From Thermosinus carboxydivorans Nor1 (lineage in GTDB: Bacteria; Bacillota; Negativicutes; Sporomusales; Thermosinaceae), in the NCBI RefSeq assembly GCF_000169155.1, contig NZ_AAWL01000013.1, positions 1 to 64,000 of the forward strand: DNA of 64,000 nucleotides. Reading direction: 5' to 3'. Positions 25,290 through 33,396 of this stretch are shown here, one piece after another; within the stretch, counting starts at the first letter, position 1; each line of letters starts with the position of its first letter. The notes beneath the pieces are model-generated. The model saw only the letters and a program-made list of their open reading frames with translations, did no database searches and was not told where the DNA came from. A program made the position numbers and the translations under genes.

Positions 25290-25526
25290 ATGGAAACGGT
25301 ATGTATGTTGTGCAATGGGATGATGGATATTGACCAGTGGTGTCCGCATTGCGGCAGCAAGCTGACTGATGGCGGGGCGTTAGAAAATTATCTCGGACCG
25401 TATAGTCCTTATGTAGCTGTTGATAGTATTAATTACGGACTGCCGGACAAACAATGTGTACATCTTTTGGTCTGTCCTGTTTGCGGCTACGATACCCGAA
25501 TTGCAACTGCATTCGTTACGATTTAA
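25290..25526 (+). CDS. Small zinc-ribbon-like protein
   Basis: This 78-residue protein has three CxxC knuckles: CMLC (residues 5-8), CPHC (18-21) and CPVC (62-65). Two of these could form one zinc ribbon. The middle part (LENYLGPYSPYVAVDSINYG) has no known motif. The ATG at 25290 follows GGAGGG. It is divergent from the diguanylate cyclase, with start codons 95 bases apart, so they may share a control region. Function unknown. Confidence 0.55.
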   Translation: METVCMLCNGMMDIDQWCPHCGSKLTDGGALENYLGPYSPYVAVDSINYGLPDKQCVHLLVCPVCGYDTRIATAFVTI

Positions 25527-25597
25527 GTAAAAACTGCCAGGATAAAAAGAGGTTATGCTACAGATAATAAGAAAAAACAAAGGGGTGACCGAGTCCT

Positions 25598-25990
25598 ATG
25601 TCAACCACCAACCCGGTTGTAAAGTGTACCGTTGAGCAATGCACCCATCATATGCCTGGCAATCAGTGCGGGGCAGCTAAGATTAGTGTTTATAACAACG
25701 AAGCAACCGGCACTTCCCAAACTTCTGCCGACACTTGCTGCAAGTCGTTCCATCACCGCAAGACGATTGGCGATATGGTTGGCGCTCTGCATAACGCTAA
25801 CTGGGGTGGCGTCATAACAGCCGGCATGTACGATGGTAAGCAGATCACGCCTAATGTAGAGTGTTTTGTGGCCAATTGCAAGTTTTGGGAAACAGGCAAT
25901 TTCTGCAATGCGGGGAGTATTACCGTGACGGGGCGCAACGCGTCCAAGACGGATGATACAGATTGCGAAACATACGTCCCCAAAAGCTAA
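25598..25990 (+). CDS. Double DUF1540 protein
   Basis: This 130-residue protein contains two copies of the Cys-rich DUF1540 motif: VKCTVEQCTHHMPGNQCGA...CCKSF (residues about 8-51) and VECFVANCKFWETGNFCNA...CETY (about 87-127). Each copy has four cysteines in the pattern CxxxxC-x8-C...C and probably binds a metal. DUF1540 proteins are common in spore-forming Firmicutes; their role is not established. The start follows AAAGGGGTGA. A strong bidirectional terminator follows. Confidence 0.8.
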   Translation: MSTTNPVVKCTVEQCTHHMPGNQCGAAKISVYNNEATGTSQTSADTCCKSFHHRKTIGDMVGALHNANWGGVITAGMYDGKQITPNVECFVANCKFWETGNFCNAGSITVTGRNASKTDDTDCETYVPKS

Positions 25991-26002
25991 AGCCTTGTAG
26001 AC

Positions 26003-26041
26003 AAGCAAAAACCGAAGGGCTTGCCCCTTCGGTTTTTGCTT
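26003..26041. terminator. Bidirectional terminator, perfect 17-bp stem
   Basis: Arms 26003-26019 and 26025-26041 are complementary, with A5 and T5 runs within the arms. It separates the convergent DUF1540 and MFS genes. Confidence 0.9.
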
Positions 26042-26058
26042 GGATAAATATTGAAAGT

Positions 26059-27279
26059 TTAACTTAGACTTTCCAAGCGGGAAGTATTGTTTTTCTGGCC
26101 GGTGAAAGTGGCGGTCGGAGCTGTGGGAATAAGATAGGTGAGGATAATGGCCAGCGTGACCGGCGCTATTGTCCAGAGCAGGGCTTGTTTGAGGCCGATG
26201 ACGTCGGCCAGAGCGCCAGTGACGGCGGCGCCCACGCCACCCAAGCCGAAGGATAGGCCCAGCATCATGCCTGACGCCATGGCGGCATTAGACGGGAGCA
26301 GGTCCTGGGCCCAGACAATTGAAGAAGGCAGGGTCGCCTGCAGCGCAGCGCCGCTAACAAACAAAGCTGCCCAGGTTAACGGCGAGAGTTCGGCGCTGGT
26401 TAAAAACAGGTACATTGCTGGCAGACATAAGGCCAGTGAACCCATAATACAACTTTTTCGGCCTAGTTTGTCCCCCACATAGCCGCCGCCTACACTGCCC
26501 AGAGCCCCGCCGAAGAGAAAAATCGTGAGCAGAGAGCCGGCGAGGGTTGGTGAGTGGCCCTGCTGAGCCAACCACACCGGTAAAAAATTCGGGAGAGCGG
26601 CCTGCGGCCACGCGCGCAGGCCCATTGCAATATTGAGGGCCAGCAGGCGGCCGGAGCGGTACCATGCTGCTCCCGGCTGCGTGGTAGCGGCTGTCGTGGC
26701 AGGCATTAGCCGGATGCGGTGCAGACCGGCGAAATAGTAAGCAAGGGTAAGCAAAAGTCCTGGGACTGACAGCCAGAGCAGGTTATCCGCCCCATATCGC
26801 ATAAGAAAGAAAATGACGATGGCTGGCGCGGCGGCAACGCCGAAATTACCGCCGCCGATGAAGACCGCCATGGCCAATCCTTTGTTTTGTTCGGAACTAA
26901 CTTTACCGAGCAGAGCCGAACCTAGGGGATGAAACAGGGATGACGCCAGGCCGGACAGGGTAATGAAGGCAAAAAGTATCATCGGGCTGGCCGCCAGTCC
27001 TGACAGACAGATAAAGATGGCGCTGACGGGAATCGTCAACAAAATTAGCCAGGTATAGCCGCTCTTATCGATATAATAGCCGCAGATTGGTTGTACGATA
27101 TTCGAAGTAAAGGAATACACCATGACGAGCAGGCCGCTGAGGGTAAGCGACAGACCGAGTTTTTCAATAATGACGGGCAGCAAACCCGGTAAAAAAGTGA
27201 CATAAAAATCGCTCAAAAAGTGACCGGCCGCTAAAAGCGCCACATAATAGGCGCTTTGGCGGTGGGGAAGATTTCCCAT
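26059..27279 (-). CDS. MFS transporter, fosmidomycin-resistance (Fsr)-like
   Basis: This 406-residue protein has twelve hydrophobic segments of the major facilitator superfamily. The N-terminus (AGHFLSDFYVTFLPGLLPVI) and the loop LFHPLGSALLGKVSS closely resemble the Fsr group of drug-efflux permeases. The motif-A equivalent GYVGDKLGRKS lies at the start of the second half. The start at 27279 is about six bases after AAAGGAGTG. The gene follows a DUF896 gene in the same direction and may be co-transcribed. The natural substrate is unknown. Confidence 0.82.
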   Translation of the reverse strand: MGNLPHRQSAYYVALLAAGHFLSDFYVTFLPGLLPVIIEKLGLSLTLSGLLVMVYSFTSNIVQPICGYYIDKSGYTWLILLTIPVSAIFICLSGLAASPMILFAFITLSGLASSLFHPLGSALLGKVSSEQNKGLAMAVFIGGGNFGVAAAPAIVIFFLMRYGADNLLWLSVPGLLLTLAYYFAGLHRIRLMPATTAATTQPGAAWYRSGRLLALNIAMGLRAWPQAALPNFLPVWLAQQGHSPTLAGSLLTIFLFGGALGSVGGGYVGDKLGRKSCIMGSLALCLPAMYLFLTSAELSPLTWAALFVSGAALQATLPSSIVWAQDLLPSNAAMASGMMLGLSFGLGGVGAAVTGALADVIGLKQALLWTIAPVTLAIILTYLIPTAPTATFTGQKNNTSRLESLS

Positions 27280-27316
27280 GCCCGCACTCCTTTCGGACTT
27301 AGAGAATATCCAGCTA

Positions 27317-27533
27317 TTAATGGTGGTGATGACAGCCGCAGCGGCAATCGTGGCCGTGGCTGCACTGCTGGGTTTTGAGACGATCCCAGTTGTTCTCTTA
27401 CTTGCGCTTTAATATGGTCGATATATTGGCGGCGCAATATGGCTTGCTCCGTCTTTTCCTGCTCGGACAGTCCGCAGCTGCGCTGCTTGCGGGCTAGCTC
27501 ATTAATCCGGGCAATCATCTCCGGGGTAATCAT
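27317..27533 (-). pseudogene. DUF896 protein with apparent +1 frame change and His/Cys tail
   Basis: The first 50 codons encode a DUF896 (YnzC-like) two-helix protein (ITPEMIARINELARKQRSCG...YIDHIKAQVREQLG). In that frame the sequence becomes Pro/Arg-rich and runs into the MFS gene, which looks unnatural. In the +1 frame it continues LKTQQCSHGHDCRCGCHHHH and stops at 27317, just before the MFS ribosome site. I think the metal-binding-looking tail is the true C-terminus, so one base is missing or extra near 27390, or the gene uses a frameshift. The ATG at 27533 follows AGAGGTG. Confidence 0.6.
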
Positions 27534-27794
27534 AAATAGCACCTCTTTTCTGTATGGAAATGGATGTAAAAATACTAACAGATTATTTGTCAGGATGCAA
27601 GGAGCGTAGCGATAGTTATATCCTTTGCGAAGCCAATGCGGTCTTTTTTTTATTTTTTTGGCATTGTTTCCAATTTTTGTGAATATATGATAGTGACAAA
27701 ATTATTTACTGTAAAAACCACAGCTTTCCGCCCCCTAGGCGTCTACCACGGGTAGTATTTTTCCTTTTTTTCCTTTTTTATAGGAGGTGTTTTC
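27534..27794 (+). promoter_or_regulatory. Upstream region of the Tat/AOR locus
   Basis: This stretch carries the control region of the locus starting at tatA. It has a hairpin (GCAAGGA...TCCTTTGC, about 27597-27633), and 15 bases later T runs that could act as an attenuator. An imperfect inverted repeat, AATTTTTGT-N15-ACAAAATT, lies at 27672-27703 and could be an operator, perhaps for a redox regulator. A small CTACC/GGTAG hairpin follows. None matches a known RNA family by eye, and I could not place -35/-10 boxes with confidence. Confidence 0.35.
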
Positions 27795-27977
27795 ATGTTT
27801 GGCCTCGGTATGCCGGAACTTGTCTTAATTCTCATTATTGCCCTTGTTGTTTTTGGACCGTCGAAATTACCGGAAATGGGTTCGGCTCTTGGCAAAACCA
27901 TTCGTGAATTTCGCAAAGGTACCCAAGAGCCGGAAGAACAGGATGGGCATCAATCAAAAGCTGAAAAAGCGGGTTAA
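27795..27977 (+). CDS. tatA: Twin-arginine translocase subunit TatA
   Basis: This 60-residue protein has the TatA plan: a short N-terminus (MFGLGMPEL), one membrane helix (residues 9-20), the hinge FGPSKLPEMG and an amphipathic helix (GSALGKTIREFRKGTQ), then an acidic, charged tail. TatA oligomers form the transient pore through which folded proteins pass. The start follows AGGAGGTG. It leads a co-directional gene series containing two tatC genes and two Tat substrates. No tatB is present, as usual in Firmicutes, so this TatA may serve both roles. Confidence 0.93.
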   Translation: MFGLGMPELVLILIIALVVFGPSKLPEMGSALGKTIREFRKGTQEPEEQDGHQSKAEKAG

Positions 27978-28022
27978 AAAAGTCCCAACGGGCGAGAAAG
28001 ATAGGGGAGGGAGTACGCTGGT

Positions 28023-28727
28023 ATGAGTGAAAACGAAAAAAAGCCTGAAGGCCAAAATGAACAGGATAGCAAGTACATGTTCTTTACCCGCCGGGAATTT
28101 GTTATCGGCGCCGTAACCGGCGCAGCGGTCGGCTCGGTAATTACCGGCATCGCCACCAAGGGCGGCAGGGGCGCAACGCCGGCCAAACCGGGTGAAAGCG
28201 GCCAGCCGGGCGAGAAAAAAATCAAGGTCCCCAGCTATATTGCCGTAGACTACGCCAAATGCACCGGTTGCCGTATCTGCGAAGCGGAGTGTGCGCTCTT
28301 TCACTACAAAACCCCTGATTTGAGTCGCAGCCGCATCAAGGTCTATTATTTCAACCCGCCGGTTGATGTGCCTTCACTATGCGCCAAGTGCGGTGATGCG
28401 CCCTGTATCAAAGCCTGCCCGGAAAAAGTAGGGGCTTTGACCAAGGATAAGACCACCGGGGCTGTCATCCTTGACGAAAAGAAATGCATCGCCTGTTGGG
28501 CCTGTATCGAGCCTTGCGCCAAAGACCGGGCCGGCGTCATCCGCAAAAGTAAAGATGAAAAAGTTATTGTCGGTATTTGCGATCTGTGCGGCGGTGATCC
28601 GACCTGCGTGAAGGCCTGCCGGGAAGGCGCGCTGTCCATTGTGCCGGTCTATCAGGATGGCAAGTACTTTGCGGCTAAGCCGGCCGACATCGCCCGCGCC
28701 GTAGCCAAAAACCTTTATAAAGCCTAA
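28023..28727 (+). CDS. Tat-signal ferredoxin with four [4Fe-4S] clusters
   Basis: This 234-residue protein has a 21-residue polar N-region, then the Tat motif TRREFVIG and a hydrophobic, Gly-rich stretch without an AxA cleavage site, so it may stay membrane-anchored outside. Sixteen cysteines form four [4Fe-4S] motifs: CTGCRICEAEC, CAKCGDAPCIKAC, CIACWACIEPC and CDLCGGDPTCVKAC (from about residue 80 on). This is the HybA/DmsB/AorA type of electron-transfer subunit. It lies 14 bases before the AOR gene, so it is the likely partner of the enzyme and could carry it out of the cell as a Tat hitchhiker. Confidence 0.9.
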   Translation: MSENEKKPEGQNEQDSKYMFFTRREFVIGAVTGAAVGSVITGIATKGGRGATPAKPGESGQPGEKKIKVPSYIAVDYAKCTGCRICEAECALFHYKTPDLSRSRIKVYYFNPPVDVPSLCAKCGDAPCIKACPEKVGALTKDKTTGAVILDEKKCIACWACIEPCAKDRAGVIRKSKDEKVIVGICDLCGGDPTCVKACREGALSIVPVYQDGKYFAAKPADIARAVAKNLYKA

Positions 28728-28741
28728 GGGGGGAGATCATA

Positions 28742-30559
28742 ATGCCGAACGGATATATGGGAAAGATTTTAGAAATTGATTTAACCAGTAAAAAAATAAC
28801 TATGATTGATACAGACATGAAGCTGGCGGAAAAATTCGTCGGCGGCCGCGGCATGGGCGCAAAGTATCTCTGGGACCGCATCACGTCGCCTGGGCTCGAC
28901 CCGCTCAGTCCGGAAAACCCGCTGATGTTCTGGACAGGGCCGCTGACCGGGACGGCTATTCCCGGGCCATCTCGCATCACCGTCTGCACCAAATCGGCCA
29001 ACACTTCACCGCTGGCTTCGCCGTATCCTCATGCATCCACGGTAGCCTGGTCGTGTATGGGCGGGCAGTTTGCGCCGGAACTGAAATTCGCCGGCTATGA
29101 CGGCATTATCATCACCGGCAAAAGCGATAAACCGGTTTATATTGTTATCGACGATGCCAAAGTGGAAATTAAAGATGCGGCCCATCTTTGGGGTAAGAGT
29201 ACCAACCAGACAGACTTGCTGCTGCAAAAAGAGCTGGGGCCGCAGTTCCGTACCCTCTACATCGGTCCTGCCGGCGAAAACCTGGTTAAGTTCGCGGCCA
29301 TTATCAGCGAGTCGTCCCGTGCCGCCGGCCGCTCCGGTGTGGGCTGCGTCATGGGTTCGAAGAAACTCAAAGCCATCGCTGTCCGTGGCACCAATGTTGT
29401 TCCGGTTGCCGACCCGGAGGGTATGATCAAGTTGCGCAAGGAAATGTTTGCTACTCTGGAGAGCTGGAATGCCTATGACCAATGGCGCCGCTGGGGCACG
29501 GCGTCCATGCTGATTGCCTCCAGCCAGGCGGGTACGCACGTTACTCGCAATTTCCGGGAAGGTACTTATGAACAAGTCGATAAAATCGGCGCTCCCATCT
29601 CAGAAAAAGAGTTTTGGGTCAAGCACCGCTCCTGTTACCAATGTCCTTTGCATTGCATGAAAATCGGCCAGGTAACCAGTGGACCGTACAAGGGCACCAT
29701 TGCCGAGGGGCCGGAATATGAAACGGGTACGATGCATGGCTCAAACTGCCTGGTAACCGACCTCGGCGGCATGATGAAATCGATTGAATTGGCCGATGAC
29801 CTTGGTTTAGACAGCATCACTACCGGCAATATTCTTGGCTTTTTGATGGAGCTTTACGAAAAAGGAATTGTAACCCGGGCCGATTTGGACGGCATTGACA
29901 TGAAATGGGGCAATATTGAGGCCATGCTGGCAATCCAGCAGAAAATCGCCAAGCGGGAAGGCGTCGGCGACATCCTGGCCGAGGGGGTTAAAAAAGCGGC
30001 TGCTAAATTCGGCCAAGACGCCGAAAAGTATGCCATTCAAATTAAGGGACAGGAGTTGGCGGCCTGGAACATTCCCGCCAACCATGGCTTCGCCATCGTG
30101 TACGGCACCTCCAACCGCGGCGCTTGCCACCAGGTCGGGCCGACGGTGGAAGAACAGCATCGCCGCACCATGTGTGATACACTTGTAATTTGCCGTTTCC
30201 CCTACTATGGAATCGGCACCGCTCTATACCAGAAAGCCCTCAACGTTATCACCGGTTGGAAACTGGATGACGCCGGGTTTTTCAAGGTGGCCGAACGCAT
30301 CTGGAATTTGGAAAAAGTGTTCAATGCCCGGGAAGGTTTCCGCCGCGCCGACGACTATGTGCCCAAACGGTTCACCACCGAAGCTTTTACGGTAGGTCCG
30401 AAGAAAGGCGCGATTCTGCCGCCGGAAACGCAGGAGAAAATTCTCGACGAGTATTACACCAAGCGCGGCTGGGATGTCAAAACCAGCCTGCCCGGCGAGG
30501 CCAAGTTGAAAGAACTTGGCTTGGAAGACCTCGTGCCAGTCGTACAGGGTTTAAAATAA
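28742..30559 (+). CDS. AOR-family tungsten/molybdenum oxidoreductase, first copy
   Basis: This 605-residue protein is a full-length aldehyde:ferredoxin oxidoreductase family member, the same length as the Pyrococcus enzyme. The N-terminal domain (KFVGGRGMGAKYLWDR, MFWTGPLTGTAIPGPSR) forms the bis-pterin site. Cysteines of CYQCPLHC (near residues 298-305) and a later Cys in TMCDTLVIC (478 or 484) can hold the [4Fe-4S] cluster. Family enzymes oxidise aldehydes or reduce acids, while relatives such as YdhV and BamB differ in substrate, so the reaction is unknown here. It has no signal peptide, yet its neighbours are Tat proteins. The start follows AAGGGGGGAG. Confidence 0.92.
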   Translation: MPNGYMGKILEIDLTSKKITMIDTDMKLAEKFVGGRGMGAKYLWDRITSPGLDPLSPENPLMFWTGPLTGTAIPGPSRITVCTKSANTSPLASPYPHASTVAWSCMGGQFAPELKFAGYDGIIITGKSDKPVYIVIDDAKVEIKDAAHLWGKSTNQTDLLLQKELGPQFRTLYIGPAGENLVKFAAIISESSRAAGRSGVGCVMGSKKLKAIAVRGTNVVPVADPEGMIKLRKEMFATLESWNAYDQWRRWGTASMLIASSQAGTHVTRNFREGTYEQVDKIGAPISEKEFWVKHRSCYQCPLHCMKIGQVTSGPYKGTIAEGPEYETGTMHGSNCLVTDLGGMMKSIELADDLGLDSITTGNILGFLMELYEKGIVTRADLDGIDMKWGNIEAMLAIQQKIAKREGVGDILAEGVKKAAAKFGQDAEKYAIQIKGQELAAWNIPANHGFAIVYGTSNRGACHQVGPTVEEQHRRTMCDTLVICRFPYYGIGTALYQKALNVITGWKLDDAGFFKVAERIWNLEKVFNAREGFRRADDYVPKRFTTEAFTVGPKKGAILPPETQEKILDEYYTKRGWDVKTSLPGEAKLKELGLEDLVPVVQGLK

Positions 30560-30568
30560 AAGTTGCGA

Positions 30569-30600
30569 CATGCCAGTTGGCCAGTGGGCCAACTGGCATG
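30569..30600 (+). other. Perfect stem-loop inside the AOR operon
   Basis: A 14-bp perfect inverted repeat (CATGCCAGTTGGCC/GGCCAACTGGCATG) with an AGTG loop lies between the AOR and the next gene. It has no T run, so it is more likely an mRNA-stabilising or processing element than a terminator. Confidence 0.6.
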
Positions 30601-30624
30601 CCCGCCTTATGAGGAGGGGTCGCA

Positions 30625-31092
30625 ATGCGTCGAATAACGCCGGTGGTAATGGGGGTGACGGCGGCGACGCTGGCGGTGAGCGCCCAAGCTTTTCTGGCGG
30701 TGCAGCCGCCGCCGGCCTATGGGTTGTGCGTGGTCTGCCATGGCCGGGACCTAATTATTTGGCTTGCCGCCAAACTTACCGGCGCGGAAATGATCGTCGC
30801 CGCCGCATCGCAAGCGTGGCCTTTGTTAACAGTGCTCGGTATTTTTCTGGGTGCCTGGTATGCAGCCTGGTCCCATGACGAATATAAGTCCCAGTGGGTT
30901 GAACCACCGGTAACCGCCTTTTTCTGCGGCATGGTAATTATGTTTTTGGGCCTCGTTATTATGGCTTGCCCCACCCGGCTGCTGCTCCGGGCCGCCTACG
31001 GCGATTTTATTGGCGCCGCTGGCGCCGCTTCAGTCCTCATGGGAACGACAGCGGCTACGCTGGTCATGCGCTGGAGGGCGAAACGATGCTGA
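30625..31092 (+). CDS. YeeE/YedE-like transporter, first half
   Basis: This 155-residue protein has four hydrophobic segments and the sequence PPAYGLCVVCHGRDL near residue 30, which resembles a conserved segment of YeeE/YedE sulfur-compound transporters, especially those linked with selenium metabolism. The next gene encodes a second YeeE/YedE-like part and overlaps it by seven bases, so the two probably form one split transporter. YeeE imports thiosulfate; substrate here is inferred as a sulfur or selenium species. The first hydrophobic stretch could be read as a signal peptide but is more likely a membrane helix. The start follows GAGGAGGGG. Confidence 0.6.
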   Translation: MRRITPVVMGVTAATLAVSAQAFLAVQPPPAYGLCVVCHGRDLIIWLAAKLTGAEMIVAAASQAWPLLTVLGIFLGAWYAAWSHDEYKSQWVEPPVTAFFCGMVIMFLGLVIMACPTRLLLRAAYGDFIGAAGAASVLMGTTAATLVMRWRAKRC

Positions 31093-31649
31093 CGCCGTTT
31101 ATTTCCCTGCTTTTCGGTTTCATTATTGGCTATATGGCCCAGCGGTCGCGCATGTGTTTTATCGGTGGCTTGCGTGATTATGTTTTGGTCCGCGACACCG
31201 AACTGTTAAAGGGACTATTAAGTTTTGTCGTTACTGCGGCCATTTTATTTCCCCTAGTAAACGCTTTAGGCGGCGATACTCTCGGTTACCCCTGGTATAA
31301 CCGGGAAAAAGCCAAAACGGCGATCGAACTGGCTCGTGACTACTATGCCTTTGCCGCCTGTATGATCCCGGACGAGTTGTTGCTGGTCGTGCAAGCGGCC
31401 ATGGACAACGCTGTAAAAGGTATCCGGCTGCCGGGGGGCATGATTCTAACTTACACCGCCGTGACGGCGATCGCCGGGGGCCTGGGGATTGGCTACCTTT
31501 CGACGGTTGCCAACGGCTGCCCCTTGCGACAACACGTTATGGCGGCGTCAGGCAATAAAAGCGCCCGCGTTTACCTTTGTGGTTTCTATGCCGGCGCGGT
31601 AGTTTACACATACTGGCTTTACCCCTTTGTCAGCAAACTGCTTCCTTAG
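31086..31649 (+). CDS. YeeE/YedE-like transporter, second half
   Basis: This 187-residue protein has about five hydrophobic segments. It carries two YeeE/YedE landmarks with single cysteines: RSRMCFIGGLRDYVLVRD (residues 18-35) and NGCPLRQHVMAASG (near 142-155). In YeeE such cysteines relay thiosulfate through the membrane. It overlaps the preceding half by ATGCTGA, implying coupled translation and a complex. In most bacteria the two halves are fused. Its place beside a cysteine desulfurase and a DUF3343 gene supports a role in sulfur or selenium supply. Confidence 0.7.
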   Translation: MLTPFISLLFGFIIGYMAQRSRMCFIGGLRDYVLVRDTELLKGLLSFVVTAAILFPLVNALGGDTLGYPWYNREKAKTAIELARDYYAFAACMIPDELLLVVQAAMDNAVKGIRLPGGMILTYTAVTAIAGGLGIGYLSTVANGCPLRQHVMAASGNKSARVYLCGFYAGAVVYTYWLYPFVSKLLP

Positions 31650-31665
31650 CAAGGAGGTGACATTT

Positions 31666-32226
31666 TTGCAAGTCACACGGCGTACCTTTCTAAAAATATC
31701 AGGGGCAGCGATTGTCACAGCCGCGGCCTTCGGCGCTACCGGCGCGTTGTCGGCAAATGCCGAGCTGGTAAGGCCGCCGGGCGCGGTGGCGGAAGCGGAC
31801 TTTCGGTATTTGTGCCTGCGTTGTCACCAGTGTATCGACACATGTCCGGAAAAAGCGCTGGCCTCGGCCCATCTAGGTGACGGCTGGAGCAACGCCGCCA
31901 CACCGGTGCTGGTCTCAGGCTGCACGCTGTGCATGAAATGCACCCAGGTATGTCCCAGCGGGGCGCTCACGCCCATAGCGCCGCAAGCAGCGAAAATGGG
32001 CACGGCGGTAATTTTGGAAAATGAATGCGTTGGCTGCGACAAGTGCATTAAACCCTGCCCAACCGGAGCCATCAGTAAAGTGCCGGGCAAACGGCTCGTT
32101 CTGGTCGACCCGGCGAAATGCACCGGCTGTATGAGCTGCGTAAAAGCCTGTCCGGTAACACCGGTAGCCATTAAAGTAACGGCAGCAGGGGCCAAGCGGC
32201 CGCCTTTCAGCGCTGCTAAGAGTTAA
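31666..32226 (+). CDS. NapG/MauM-like Tat ferredoxin
   Basis: This 186-residue protein starts at TTG, eight bases after AAGGAGG. It begins with a model Tat signal (TRRTFLK, hydrophobic Ala-rich core, ANA cleavage site near residue 32). Four [4Fe-4S] motifs follow: CLRCHQCIDTC, CTLCMKCTQVC, CVGCDKCIKPC and CTGCMSCVKAC. This matches the NapG/MauM group, which pairs with the membrane polyferredoxin NapH to oxidise quinol; a NapH-like gene is at 36414. It would act outside the membrane. It is the second clear Tat substrate of the locus. Confidence 0.9.
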   Translation: MQVTRRTFLKISGAAIVTAAAFGATGALSANAELVRPPGAVAEADFRYLCLRCHQCIDTCPEKALASAHLGDGWSNAATPVLVSGCTLCMKCTQVCPSGALTPIAPQAAKMGTAVILENECVGCDKCIKPCPTGAISKVPGKRLVLVDPAKCTGCMSCVKACPVTPVAIKVTAAGAKRPPFSAAKS

Positions 32227-32238
32227 GCGAGGTGCGCT

Positions 32239-33396
32239 ATGCCAATTTATCTTGACAATGCTGCAACGTCATGGCCGAAGGACCCGGCCGTGCTGGCGGC
32301 GATGGCGGAGTATCTGGCCGTTGTCGGTGGCAATCCCGGCCGCTCGGGCCACACCATGTCGGCCGCCGCTGCCCGGATGGTTTTTGACGCCAGGGAAAAC
32401 ATTGCCCGCCTGTTTTCCTGCGCCGCACCTGAGCGGGTGATTTTTACCAAAAACGCCACCGAAGCGCTAAACATAGTATTATTCGGCGTTCTAAAACCTG
32501 GCGACCATGTGATAACCACTGCCATGGAACATAATGCCGTTATGCGACCGTTGCGCCGGTTGGAAAAGGACGGTGTTTGCCTGACCGTTGTCCCTTGTGA
32601 CAGTACCGGCCAGCTTGAGCCGCAGGCGGTGCGGCGGGCTATTACCTCCCGTACGCGGCTGGTGGTTATGACCCATGCGTCCAATGTGGCCGGTACGATC
32701 ATGCCGGTTGCCGAGGTGGGACGCATAACCCGGGAAGCAGGCGTGCTTTTCGCCGTCGATGCCGCCCAAACGGCCGGTAGCGAAGAGATTGACGTTACTG
32801 CGGCCAATATAGATTTTCTGGCCTTTACCGGTCATAAAGGTCTTGGCGGTCCGCAGGGGACCGGGGGACTGGTTATCGGGGATGGGGTTAAGCTGCCGCC
32901 GTTAATTTATGGCGGCACCGGCAGTCTGTCCGAGTCGGAATACCAGCCTGAGTTTCTTCCCGATAAACTGGAAAGCGGTACGCTCAATGCTATCGGGATC
33001 GCTGGGCTCGGCGCCGCCGTGGCGAAACTGAACGCTGGTGGCCTGGCCGGCATCAGACAGCACAAGCGGGAACTGATGGCAAAACTTTTCGCCGGGTTGC
33101 GGGATATACGGGGCATAACTGTGTATGGCGCCCAAACGCTGGCGTATAATGCCGGGGTTATCTCAATTAATGTGGCAGGTATGGTCTGTTCCGAAGTCGG
33201 TCTGGTGCTGGACCGCGTGTTCGGCATCATGACCAGAACCGGTTTGCACTGCGCACCGGCGGCCCATAAAACGCTGGGCACTTTTCCCCAGGGGACCGTC
33301 AGGCTCAGCGTCGGCCAATTTACGACCACGGCGGAGATTGACCAGACCCTTAACGCCTTAAGCCAAATCGCGGAAAAGGTACGGTGCGGCCTATGA
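32239..33396 (+). CDS. Class V aminotransferase-fold cysteine desulfurase
   Basis: This 385-residue pyridoxal-phosphate enzyme takes sulfur (or selenium) from cysteine (or selenocysteine). The N-terminal YLDNAATSWPKDP, the PLP-Lys in FTGHKGLGGPQGTG (near residue 200) and the catalytic Cys in TRTGLHCAPAAHKTLGTFP (near 337) are all present. The Cys loop is short, as in the SufS/CsdB class. It matches the family often found beside DUF3343 and YedE genes. The next gene overlaps its stop by four bases (ATGA), so the DUF3343 protein is probably its sulfur acceptor. Confidence 0.88.
   Translation: MPIYLDNAATSWPKDPAVLAAMAEYLAVVGGNPGRSGHTMSAAAARMVFDARENIARLFSCAAPERVIFTKNATEALNIVLFGVLKPGDHVITTAMEHNAVMRPLRRLEKDGVCLTVVPCDSTGQLEPQAVRRAITSRTRLVVMTHASNVAGTIMPVAEVGRITREAGVLFAVDAAQTAGSEEIDVTAANIDFLAFTGHKGLGGPQGTGGLVIGDGVKLPPLIYGGTGSLSESEYQPEFLPDKLESGTLNAIGIAGLGAAVAKLNAGGLAGIRQHKRELMAKLFAGLRDIRGITVYGAQTLAYNAGVISINVAGMVCSEVGLVLDRVFGIMTRTGLHCAPAAHKTLGTFPQGTVRLSVGQFTTTAEIDQTLNALSQIAEKVRCGL

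Noticed and set aside
30727-30741. CVVCH, a c-type heme motif
   Set aside because: It lies in a hydrophobic YeeE/YedE-like protein within PPAYGLCVVCHGRDL, which looks like a family-conserved segment, and no other cytochrome features or maturation genes are present.
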